The position numbers and the translations under genes were made by a program. Source: an uncultured Collinsella sp. (GTDB lineage: Bacteria; Actinomycetota; Coriobacteriia; Coriobacteriales; Coriobacteriaceae). From it: DNA of 5,174 nt. Shown one piece after another: positions 1 through 5,174 of the stretch. Below the pieces are notes generated by a model that was given only the letters and a program-made list of their open reading frames with translations, was not told where the DNA came from and ran no database searches. Position 1 is the first letter of the stretch. Every line of letters starts with the position of its first letter. Where the stretch lies: assembly GCA_902478765.1 (NCBI GenBank), contig CABSMN010000110.1, positions 1-5,174 on the forward strand. The letters run 5' to 3'.

Positions 1-108
1 CAATAACTGCTGGGTACTCGAGAACAAGGAGTGGCGACTTCGCGCGGCAAGCCCGATAAGAACAATCATGCATAGCAGGAATATCTCAATCTTAAGTGCC
101 TTAACCAC
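1..108 (-). CDS. N-terminus of a membrane protein, cut by the window edge (possibly a membrane-anchored signalling protein)
   Basis: The minus-strand frame is open for 36 codons from a GTG at 108 down to base 1 and continues out of the window. The translation begins MVKALKIEIFLLCMIVLIG. Residues 1-8 are short and basic, about 9-22 form one hydrophobic helix, and a basic stretch follows (RSRH, residues 23-26), so a signal anchor with a cytoplasmic loop after it is likely. The GTG is preceded by GAAGGGA with 9 bases of spacing, a fair ribosome binding site. An upstream TTG at 126 has no such site. The helix followed by a Ser/Gln-rich segment ending QQLL resembles, from memory, the start of multi-helix sensor regions found in front of GGDEF domains in Coriobacteriia and Clostridia. 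That resemblance is weak evidence and no catalytic domain is visible. Several codons (ATA, TTA, CTA) are more AT-rich than those of its neighbours. Confidence 0.5.
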   Translation of the reverse strand, partial: MVKALKIEIFLLCMIVLIGLAARSRHSLFSSTQQLL

Positions 109-140
109 TAGACGCCATCCCTTCAATATCCAAGTGGTCA

Positions 141-154
141 GAATCGCCCGATTC
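141..154. promoter_or_regulatory. Short palindrome upstream of the left-edge gene
   Basis: GAATCG and CGATTC form perfect 6-bp arms around a 2-bp spacer. The element lies 32 bases upstream of the GTG start at 108, where a promoter-proximal operator could sit. No protein can be assigned to it, and a palindrome this short can occur by chance. Confidence 0.2.
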
Positions 155-171
155 GTGTCTGGGCAATAAAC

Positions 172-190
172 ACCCCTACTCCGCAGGGGT
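172..190 (-). terminator. Possible terminator hairpin downstream of kdgT
   Basis: On the minus strand, ACCCCT and AGGGGT form a perfect 6-bp stem around a 7-base loop, followed by GTTTATT. This looks like a weak intrinsic terminator for transcripts coming from kdgT. The T-tract is short and interrupted. It lies beyond the stronger hairpin at 207-250, so the two may act in tandem. Confidence 0.35.
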
Positions 191-206
191 AAGGGGAATA
201 ATAGCA

Positions 207-250
207 GAGCGCCCGAACGTCACTGCAAGACAGCTTTCGTTCGGGCGCTC
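207..250 (-). terminator. Strong 13-bp hairpin after kdgT, likely terminator
   Basis: GAGCGCCCGAACG (207-219) and CGTTCGGGCGCTC (238-250) are perfect 13-bp inverted arms with an 18-base loop. The structure begins 45 bases past the kdgT stop. The minus-strand sequence after the stem reads TGCTATTATTCC, which is T-rich but not a clean T-run. A transcription terminator or an mRNA 3'-end stabilising structure for kdgT is the simplest reading. The plus-strand side has no T-tract. Confidence 0.6.
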
Positions 251-295
251 AAACGGCGCGAATTGCACGCCGGAATCTATTATCGGTAACGGCCG

Positions 296-1318
296 TTACT
301 CACCGTCGATATCGGTCGCGACGGCCTCCTCGATGGCCTCGATGCCTTCGACCGACAGATCCTCTTTGCCCTGGCAAAACTTCTTGTCGACCCAGCCGGT
401 CAGAATCGGAGCCATGATTGCCGTGATGATGACGGCAGTGGCGATCTGCGCATACGCGGTGGGCGCAAGCTCGGCATAGCGCGGGGCGACCTCGGCGAGG
501 GCGACCGGCGTGGTCATGGCCGTGCCGGCAATGGTGGAGCATGCCACAGCCGCCTTACCGTTGCCGCCACACAAGCGCTCGAAGGCAAAGGTAATGGGAC
601 CGACGATAAAGAGCGTGATGAGGCCCAGCAGGATGCCCGAAATACCGCCGGTGATAAAGCTCGAAAGGCTCATGGACGCACCGAGCTGAAAGCCGATAAC
701 GGCGATCGCGGGATTGGCGCCGGGGACCAGCAGATTCTTGATAAACGGGAACAAGTTGCCCAGGACCATGCCGATAACAAGCGGCAGGATGGATCCGATG
801 ATGGTGCCGACGGGGATGTTGGCGAGACCCGAGACACCGAGGATGATCATCGTGACGGCGGGGCCGGCCGTAAAGAACAGGATACCGACAGCGCCCTGCT
901 CGGACTCATCGCCAAACTCGCCCATGATGCCCGTATAGAGCGCCATGTTGCAAAACGTGATGCCGCCGATGATGGAGACCGAGCTCAGACCCAAAAAGTT
1001 ATCGTTAAAGAAGTACGCGACGCCCAGGCCCAACGCGGCTGCCACCACAAGCTTGGGGATCAGTACGACGATGCCGGTCTTGATAGCGCCCGGCGTGGAC
1101 TTAAAGCTGATGCCGGCACCCACGAAGAGCAGGATCGCAGCGACGATGGTATTGGAGCCGCCGCGGCAGGCGGCGGTAAAGAAGCCGCCGATCTCAAAGA
1201 CCTGCGGGCAGAAGGTGTTGAGCAAAAGGCCGACGATCATGGGATAGATCATGATGTCGCCCGGGATACGCGGGACCTTGAATTTCTTTTGCCCGTTGGC
1301 GGTTGCTTCCTGTGCCAT
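296..1318 (-). CDS. kdgT: 2-keto-3-deoxygluconate permease (KdgT family)
   Basis: This 340-residue, very hydrophobic protein aligns by eye along its whole length with E. coli KdgT (about 327 aa), a proton symporter for 2-keto-3-deoxygluconate in the inner membrane. Shared features are an N-terminal RIPGD (residues 17-21), NMALYTGIM (124-132), GPAVTMIILG (152-161), and a C-terminal block with GTAMTTPVALAE (265-276) and a helix ending APILTGW (303-309). About ten hydrophobic segments are visible. The last 25 residues form an acidic cytoplasmic tail (EGIEAIEEA) that E. coli KdgT lacks. I chose the ATG at 1318, which has a G-rich site (GGGGG) 5 bases upstream; an in-frame TTG at 1348 would add ten polar residues with no clear ribosome site. 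No pectin or uronate catabolic genes adjoin it, so it appears to be transcribed alone between a 28-bp palindrome and the hairpins at 172-250. Confidence 0.88.
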   Translation of the reverse strand: MAQEATANGQKKFKVPRIPGDIMIYPMIVGLLLNTFCPQVFEIGGFFTAACRGGSNTIVAAILLFVGAGISFKSTPGAIKTGIVVLIPKLVVAAALGLGVAYFFNDNFLGLSSVSIIGGITFCNMALYTGIMGEFGDESEQGAVGILFFTAGPAVTMIILGVSGLANIPVGTIIGSILPLVIGMVLGNLFPFIKNLLVPGANPAIAVIGFQLGASMSLSSFITGGISGILLGLITLFIVGPITFAFERLCGGNGKAAVACSTIAGTAMTTPVALAEVAPRYAELAPTAYAQIATAVIITAIMAPILTGWVDKKFCQGKEDLSVEGIEAIEEAVATDIDGE

Positions 1319-1356
1319 GAAACCCCCATTTCCGTTGACGAGGCACAAAAGCCCAC

Positions 1357-1384
1357 GTCACACTTTGCTACAGTAAAGTTTGAC
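1357..1384. promoter_or_regulatory. 28-bp imperfect palindrome upstream of kdgT, candidate operator
   Basis: The left half GTCACACTTTGCTA (1357-1370) and right half CAGTAAAGTTTGAC (1371-1384) are complementary at 12 of 14 positions around a centre between 1370 and 1371. The mismatches are 1361/1380 and 1367/1374 (a G-T pair). The element ends 38 bases before the kdgT ATG, where a promoter and repressor site would be expected. On the minus strand it contains TTTACT, a poor -10-like hexamer, and no good -35 is visible. A dimeric sugar-acid regulator (GntR, IclR or LacI type) is a reasonable guess for the binder. No regulator gene is in the window. Confidence 0.5.
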
Positions 1385-1468
1385 CATGGTACCAGAAGAA
1401 ATAGACCAGCTCGGTGAAAAAATCGACAAGTTGGGATGGAACGAGATTCGGCGCCCGCGACGCCGCCC

Positions 1469-1792
1469 CTATATAAGGCTCAAGACGATATAGAGTACGA
1501 TGCCCGAAACACAGCACCACAACATCGACTTTGTCTTGATTGCCACCACCACGACGCCGGCAGCCGCAATCCAGGGAACCAAGGCAGGCCAGAGTCCCGC
1601 GTCGAACGCGCCGGGGCTCACCAAGTCGTTGGCGACCAGCGCGGCAAAGGCAGCGGGCGGGATATAACCCAGGGCCTCGGTAATGCGGGGCGACAGCGTT
1701 CTCCCGCGCAAGGCAAACGCCGGCGCGATGCGAAAGAACGCGATAGCAGCCCACGACGACAGCCACAGAACCAAGAACTCGTTAACGGGCAT
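1469..1792 (-). CDS. azlD: AzlD-family small subunit of a branched-chain amino acid exporter
   Basis: This 107-residue membrane protein has the usual AzlD length and three to four hydrophobic helices (about 5-24, 44-58, 67-85 and 89-106). The family pattern is visible: an Arg-x-x-Pro after the first helix (RIAP, residues 21-24), then a basic loop, then LGYIPPAAFAALVANDL (41-57). AzlD partners AzlC, as YgaH partners YgaZ in E. coli, in exporting branched-chain amino acids and analogues. The ATG at 1792 overlaps the end of azlC by 11 bp and has a good site, GAGG 8 bases upstream, so the pair is probably translationally coupled. An in-frame ATG at 1822 would add ten residues but lies deeper inside azlC. 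The 150 bases between its stop and kdgT show no clear terminator; a T6 run lies at 1418-1423 on the minus strand without a convincing stem before it. Confidence 0.85.
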   Translation of the reverse strand: MPVNEFLVLWLSSWAAIAFFRIAPAFALRGRTLSPRITEALGYIPPAAFAALVANDLVSPGAFDAGLWPALVPWIAAAGVVVVAIKTKSMLWCCVSGIVLYIVLSLI

Positions 1793-2474
1793 CGCGGGCA
1801 CCTCTTCCGTCAAATACAGCATCGCACGCCAGCGCAATGGCAATGCCGACCACGACGCTTGCCGGCACGGCAATATTCGTGAGGCCCAAGAACTTGCATA
1901 CGGCGACGGACACCGCGCCCGAAACCGCCGCGACAACGTTGCCGCGCGACAGCCGCTGCGAAAAGAGTAGACAGATAAAGAGCGACGTGCAGACGAAACT
2001 CGCAATAGCGGTGGGAACATCGACAACGGCACCGACGATGGCACCCATCGTGCACGAAGCGCCCCATGTCGCGATGAGGATCACGTTGAGCACGAAGGAT
2101 TCGCGCGGGCCCCAATCCTCCCCCTCAACCAGCTTGGCAAGCGAGATGCCGTATGCCTCCTCGGTGAGCGTCGCGGCAACAGCCAGCGTCTGACGCTTCG
2201 AGGCGCCCGCCAGATGGGGTGCGATCGATGCCGAATAAAGAGCGAAGCGCGAGGAGATGGCGGCGACGCTCGCGATAATCGAAGGTGCCGGTACGCCCGC
2301 CAGCCAAAGATTGCAGATCATAAACTGGCCGCTGCCCGTCACAAACGTGCTGCTCAGAGCAAAGACCATCCAGGGCTCCATTCCCGTCTGCCCCATGATC
2401 ATTCCGCACGGCGCGCCTATTGCAACATAGGTAAGCATCACTGGCCAGACGATTTTAAAGATCCTAAGGACCAT
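1782..2474 (-). CDS. azlC: AzlC-family large subunit of a branched-chain amino acid exporter
   Basis: This 230-residue polytopic membrane protein matches the length and layout of AzlC/YgaZ, the main subunit of a branched-chain amino acid exporter. Family landmarks are a Gly-rich first segment (YVAIGAPCGMIMG, residues 16-28), FVTGSGQFM (44-52, the equivalent of FxGxSQF), RFALYSASIAPHL (76-88), and TEEAYG (104-109, the equivalent of the conserved DEAYA region). C-terminal helices run from about 125 to 217, and the tail is basic and polar. I chose the ATG at 2474 because GGGAG lies just upstream (4-base gap) and the family N-terminus fits. The frame stays open upstream to 2708, but that extension runs across the intergenic region and the opposite gene and looks non-coding. 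azlC and azlD form one operon. Its promoter must lie in 2475-2600, shared with the divergent HD gene. Confidence 0.87.
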   Translation of the reverse strand: MVLRIFKIVWPVMLTYVAIGAPCGMIMGQTGMEPWMVFALSSTFVTGSGQFMICNLWLAGVPAPSIIASVAAISSRFALYSASIAPHLAGASKRQTLAVAATLTEEAYGISLAKLVEGEDWGPRESFVLNVILIATWGASCTMGAIVGAVVDVPTAIASFVCTSLFICLLFSQRLSRGNVVAAVSGAVSVAVCKFLGLTNIAVPASVVVGIAIALACDAVFDGRGARDAR

Positions 2475-2533
2475 GCCACTCCCATTCTGGTAAGTCGTCT
2501 GCAGCGCGCCTCGCAACGCAGCAGAAATATCAA

Positions 2534-2569
2534 CCGGTGGCAATAAAGTTCGCCTACAATTGCCACCGG
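2534..2569. promoter_or_regulatory. Perfect 11-bp inverted repeat in the azlC/HD divergent intergenic region
   Basis: CCGGTGGCAAT (2534-2544) and ATTGCCACCGG (2559-2569) are perfect inverted arms with a 14-base spacer. The element lies 31 bases before the HD gene start and 59 bases before the azlC start. Its right arm overlaps a TACAAT hexamer at 2555-2560. The position between two divergent genes suggests an operator that could serve one or both. Lrp-type regulation would be usual for azlCD in other bacteria, but nothing in the sequence identifies the binder. Neither side has a T-tract, which argues against a terminator. Confidence 0.5.
2555..2560 (+). promoter_or_regulatory. Possible -10 element for the HD-domain gene
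   Basis: TACAAT differs from the -10 consensus at one base and would place transcription start near 2567, giving a leader of about 34 bases. No recognisable -35 lies 16-19 bases upstream; that space is filled by the left arm of the inverted repeat. The promoter could therefore depend on an activator, or the hexamer could be chance. Confidence 0.3.
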
Positions 2570-2600
2570 ATCGAAAGACACAACTTTTTAGGAAGTCATT

Positions 2601-3413
2601 ATGACAGCTATCGATCGAGACCGGGCGCGCGCGGCCTTCAAAAGCTACACCGATGCCTACGACGCCACCAACCCACGCATCGCGCTCAAAATCGAGCATA
2701 CGTACCACGTGGCCGAGGCATGCGATGCCGTAGCGCGCGAGCAGGGCTGGTCGTCAGAAGATATTGACTTGGCATGGCTTTGCGGCCTGCTACACGATAT
2801 GGGCCGCTTTGAGCAGCTGCGGCGCTGGGACACCTTTAAGGACGCCGAGAGCATGAGCCATGCAACACTGGGCGTCGAGGTCCTCTTTGACGAGAATCCC
2901 GCCGATGCACCCGCCGTAACGAGCATCCGCGACTTTATCGATGACCCGGCAGAAGATGAGCTCATCCGAGCGAGCATTGCCTATCACAGCGATTTCCGTC
3001 TACCCGCACAGCTCGACGAGCGCACGCTGAGCTTCTGCGATATCGTGCGCGATGGTGACAAGATCGACATTATGCGCACCATCGCCGACAGCACCGTCGA
3101 GACCATCCTTAAGGTGGATGAGGACACGTTTCTCGCCAGCCACTTCTCGGCACCGACGCTGGCCGCCTTTGACGAGCACCGCTGCGTCACGCGCGATGAG
3201 CGCGATGAGCCCGCCGACTTCTTGGTGGGGCTTATCTGCTTTATGTTTGAGCTCGTCTATCCGGCAAGCCGCGCGCTGGCGCGCGAGCAGGGCGATATCT
3301 ACCGCCTGCTCAACGCGCCCTTTGGCATTGCACGGCCTTTTAGCGACCCCACCACGCAAGCGACCTGGGAGCGCCTAAAGAACGAGATGCGCACCTGGCT
3401 GGCGCGCGCCTAG
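2601..3413 (+). CDS. HD-domain metal-dependent phosphohydrolase
   Basis: This 270-residue soluble protein has the metal-binding pattern of the HD superfamily. His33 sits in IEHTYHV, the HD doublet is His65-Asp66 in LLHDMGRF, His87 is in SHATLG, His129 is in AYHSD, and Asp153-Lys154 follow in DGDKIDI. HD proteins of this build hydrolyse phosphate esters of nucleotides or related small molecules, or phosphodiesters; the substrate cannot be read from the sequence. The C-terminal part (about 200-270) is helical and has no second domain I recognise. There is no signal peptide or membrane helix. The ATG is preceded by AGGAAG with 5 bases of spacing. It is transcribed divergently from azlCD and converges on etfA, overlapping it by 4 bp, so it stands alone on its strand here. 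The domain call is strong; the specific role is unknown. Confidence 0.85.
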   Translation: MTAIDRDRARAAFKSYTDAYDATNPRIALKIEHTYHVAEACDAVAREQGWSSEDIDLAWLCGLLHDMGRFEQLRRWDTFKDAESMSHATLGVEVLFDENPADAPAVTSIRDFIDDPAEDELIRASIAYHSDFRLPAQLDERTLSFCDIVRDGDKIDIMRTIADSTVETILKVDEDTFLASHFSAPTLAAFDEHRCVTRDERDEPADFLVGLICFMFELVYPASRALAREQGDIYRLLNAPFGIARPFSDPTTQATWERLKNEMRTWLARA

Positions 3414-4615
3414 CGCTCAAGCTGAGCTAGGAGCTCCTCAACGACCTCGACGGCGTCACCGACAACCTTGTACTGCGCAGCGCCGAAAATGGGGGCATCC
3501 GGGTCCTCATTGATGGCGACAATGCACTCCGCCCCACCGATGCCGGCGAGATGCTGGATAGCACCCGAGACACCGATGCTCACGAGGAGCTTGGGCGAGA
3601 CCGATACACCCGTCTGGCCAATTTGGTGGCGATACTCCAGCCAGCCGGCCTCCACCACGGGGCGCGTGCAACCAAGCTCGGCGCCCAGGGCATCGGCGAG
3701 TTTTCGCATCAGGGGCAGATTCTTCTTGGAGCCGATACCGCGGCCCACCACGACCAGACGCTCGGCATCGGCAATTGAGGCCTGCTGTCCCCACTCCTCG
3801 GCGGGAATCGAGATCTCGACACGGGCCTTAACGTCATCCGCAAGCATCACCTGGGTGATCGTGCTGGAGCGGCTATAGTCAAACTCGGGCGCCTTAAAGA
3901 TGCCGGGGCGCACCGTTGCCATCTGAGGACGGTGGTTGGGGCAGATAATGGTGGCCATCAGGTTGCCGCCAAACGCCGGGCGCGTCTGCTGCAGCAGACC
4001 CGTCTCCGTATCCATCGAAAGCACCGTGCAATCGGCCGTAAGGCCCGTCTGCAAGCGCACGGCCACACCGGGCGCCAGCTCGCGACCAAAGGCGGTCGCG
4101 CCGTACAGAATGGCCTCGGGCTTGCGCTCGGCCACCAAATCGCAGATCAAGCGGGCGTAGACCTCCGCGTCGTTCTGACGCAGGCGCTCGTCACGACAGA
4201 CCAGAACTTCGTCCGCACCGGCGCAAATCAGATGCTCCAGGTCCCCGAGTGAGCCCTCGGGGCTCATGCCGACCAGTGCCACCAGACGGCAGCCGCGGGC
4301 ATCGGCAAGCTCGCGCCCCTTGCCCATGAGCTCGAAGGCCACGGATGCCACGGCGTCGTGCTCGTCAGTTTGCACGAAGATCCAGATGTCTCGATATGCG
4401 TCAAGGTCTGCCGCGCCGGCGGCCTCGTCGCGCTCAATCGAGATGGCGTTGACGGGGCAGGCGTCGACGCACCCACCGCACAGGATACAGCCGTCGGTTA
4501 CGCGGGCACAGCGATTGGGGCGCTCGCCCTCCACCACAATGCCGCCCGAGGCGCAGGCGCGAACGCAGCGACCGCAGCCGATACAGGCTTCGCTATCGAT
4601 AATCAGCCCGCTCAT
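3410..4615 (-). CDS. etfA: Electron transfer flavoprotein alpha subunit with N-terminal 2x[4Fe-4S] ferredoxin domain
   Basis: This 401-residue protein joins a ferredoxin domain (about 1-62) to a full EtfA/FixB. The ferredoxin part has two complete CxxCxxCxxxC motifs, at Cys11/14/17/21 and Cys43/46/49/53; the first lacks the usual Pro after its fourth Cys. The flavin domain I region runs from about 75 to 265. The FAD-binding C-terminal domain shows GRGIGSKKNL (291-300), TRPVVEAGW (317-325), QIGQTG (331-336), the signature SGAIQHLAG (350-358) and NEDPDAPIF (369-377). Plain EtfA is about 310-330 residues, so the extra length is mainly the ferredoxin. Such fusions are known in clostridial and acetogen ETFs, for example CarE of the caffeyl-CoA reductase complex. 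The ATG follows the etfB stop with no gap, and GAGGGG lies 9 bases upstream. It forms the heterodimer with EtfB; electron bifurcation is possible but not shown. Confidence 0.93.
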   Translation of the reverse strand: MSGLIIDSEACIGCGRCVRACASGGIVVEGERPNRCARVTDGCILCGGCVDACPVNAISIERDEAAGAADLDAYRDIWIFVQTDEHDAVASVAFELMGKGRELADARGCRLVALVGMSPEGSLGDLEHLICAGADEVLVCRDERLRQNDAEVYARLICDLVAERKPEAILYGATAFGRELAPGVAVRLQTGLTADCTVLSMDTETGLLQQTRPAFGGNLMATIICPNHRPQMATVRPGIFKAPEFDYSRSSTITQVMLADDVKARVEISIPAEEWGQQASIADAERLVVVGRGIGSKKNLPLMRKLADALGAELGCTRPVVEAGWLEYRHQIGQTGVSVSPKLLVSIGVSGAIQHLAGIGGAECIVAINEDPDAPIFGAAQYKVVGDAVEVVEELLAQLER

Positions 4616-5127
4616 CTATGCCATCCCCTCGATAATCTTGGCAAGTTTTACCGCCTGCTCGGACGCCGTTCCCTCAACGGCCTCGCACGTTTGGTCACGG
4701 TCGGGCACAAACGAGCGCACGACCTGCGTCGGTGATCCGGCAAGGCCGCAACGCGAGGGATCGGCGTTTACGTCGGCAGCGCTGGCCACGCGCACGTCTG
4801 CATCCTCGGCCGCGCGAATACCGGCAATACTCGGCATGCGCAGCTGGCCAATCTCCTTGGCGGTCGTCATCGCACACGGCATCTCCAGGTACACCGTCTC
4901 CTCGCCGGCATCGCAGCCGTGGACGAGCGCCAGCGAGCCACACGTCGTAAATCCCGCGCTCTGCACACAGCTCACGTCGGTCACGCAGGGGATCTCAAAG
5001 GCGCCGGCCAGCTCGGGGCCGATCTGGGCCGTATCGCCGTCCACTGCCATCTTGCCGCAGATGAGCAGGTCAAAGTCCTCATCGAGTGCCTCGATGCCGC
5101 ATTTGAGGGCATAGGTGGTGGCTAGGG
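4616..5127 (-). CDS. etfB: Electron transfer flavoprotein beta subunit, 5' end missing
   Basis: The genomic part encodes the last 169 residues of an EtfB/FixA protein; about 90-100 N-terminal residues are lost because the contig ends in adapter sequence. The first visible residues read LATTYALKCGIEALDEDFDL, then LICGKMAVDGDTAQIGPELA. This is the conserved beta-subunit motif whose DGDT contacts the flavin or nucleotide phosphate. Further on are LRMPSIAGI and GLAGSPTQVV, both in the usual C-terminal order. An internal ATG at 5050 is not the true start, because homology continues upstream of it to 5127. The stop codon is immediately followed by the etfA ATG (TAGATG), which indicates translational coupling and 1:1 production of the two ETF subunits. 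The dehydrogenase partner, if adjacent, would lie beyond the missing end. Confidence 0.92.
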
Positions 5128-5174
5128 CTGTCTCTTATACACATCTCCGAGCCCACGAGACTACGCTGCATCTC
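5128..5174. other. Illumina Nextera transposase adapter with index (sequencing artefact)
   Basis: The 19 bases at 5128-5146 are the Tn5 mosaic end used in Nextera kits, CTGTCTCTTATACACATCT. They are followed by CCGAGCCCACGAGAC (5147-5161), the rest of the read-2 adapter, then an 8-base segment TACGCTGC (5162-5169) in the i7 index position. The final ATCTC (5170-5174) is the start of the P7 flow-cell sequence. This is untrimmed adapter read-through at the end of the contig, so genomic sequence stops at 5127 and no gene should be extended into it. Confidence 0.98.

Noticed and set aside
2..169. 55-codon plus-strand frame open from the left edge
   Set aside because: It lacks family resemblance, and the minus-strand frame over the same bases has a better start and a membrane-anchor pattern.
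286..299. Perfect 14-bp palindrome GTAACGGCCGTTAC over the kdgT stop codon
   Set aside because: It is short, has no T-tract and lies at the end of a coding region, so I could not assign it a role beyond chance.
1368..1766. 132-codon minus-strand open frame extending past the azlD stop
   Set aside because: It overlaps azlD in another frame, has Arg/Cys-rich shadow composition and resembles no family. The azlD frame has clear family motifs and a ribosome site.
1793..2044. Longer azlD starting at 2044
   Set aside because: The added residues are Ser/Arg-rich shadow of azlC. AzlD proteins are about 105-110 residues, which the 1792 start gives exactly.
2475..2708. N-terminal extension of azlC by 78 codons
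   Set aside because: It would run through the divergent promoter region and into the HD gene, its sequence is unlike AzlC, and the ATG at 2474 has its own ribosome site.
3415..3427. Small hairpin GCTCA-AGC-TGAGC just after the HD stop as a terminator
   Set aside because: The stem is only 5 bp with a 3-base loop and no T-tract, and it lies within the etfA coding sequence.
4266..5114. 282-codon plus-strand open frame opposite etfA and etfB
   Set aside because: Its Ser/Ala/Pro/Arg-rich composition is typical of antisense frames in high-GC genes, and the opposite strand encodes two well-recognised ETF subunits.
5128..5146. Tn5/IS50-like mosaic end suggesting a transposon boundary
   Set aside because: The bases that follow are the Nextera adapter, index and P7 start, so this is library sequence rather than a natural transposon.

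Overview
This window looks like the end of a contig from a high-GC Gram-positive gut-type bacterium. Codon use strongly favours G/C at third positions. The gene types (a KdgT-family permease, AzlCD, an HD-domain hydrolase and an EtfA carrying a ferredoxin domain) would suit a Coriobacteriia member such as Collinsella or Olsenella. That assignment is an inference from gene types and composition; there is no marker gene here. The last 47 bases are not genomic: they read as an Illumina Nextera transposase adapter with index.

Layout from left to right. At the left edge (1-108, minus strand) lies the N-terminus of a cut-off membrane protein. It is followed by a 187-base gap (109-295) holding two hairpins and a short palindrome. 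Next is kdgT (296-1318, minus), a 2-keto-3-deoxygluconate permease, with a 28-bp imperfect palindrome just upstream. The azlC-azlD pair (minus, 11-bp overlap) encodes a branched-chain amino acid exporter. A 126-bp divergent intergenic region with a perfect 11-bp inverted repeat separates azlC from a plus-strand HD-domain phosphohydrolase gene (2601-3413). That gene converges on etfA, and the two share a CTAG tetranucleotide that supplies both stop codons. etfA (3410-4615, minus) encodes an electron transfer flavoprotein alpha subunit with an N-terminal 2x[4Fe-4S] ferredoxin domain. It starts on the base after the stop of etfB (4616-5127, minus), whose 5' part is missing because the contig ends.

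How the genes work together: etfB and etfA are clearly one translation-coupled unit making the ETF heterodimer, which passes electrons between flavin dehydrogenases and iron-sulfur or quinone partners. azlC and azlD make one two-subunit exporter. kdgT would import KDG from pectin or uronate breakdown, but no catabolic genes are visible beside it. The HD protein shares a promoter region with azlCD but has no evident functional link to it. I found no CRISPR array, tRNA, rRNA, insertion sequence or convincing new multi-gene system. The most unusual items are the adapter, the two dyad elements, the shared convergent stop and the ferredoxin-EtfA fusion.
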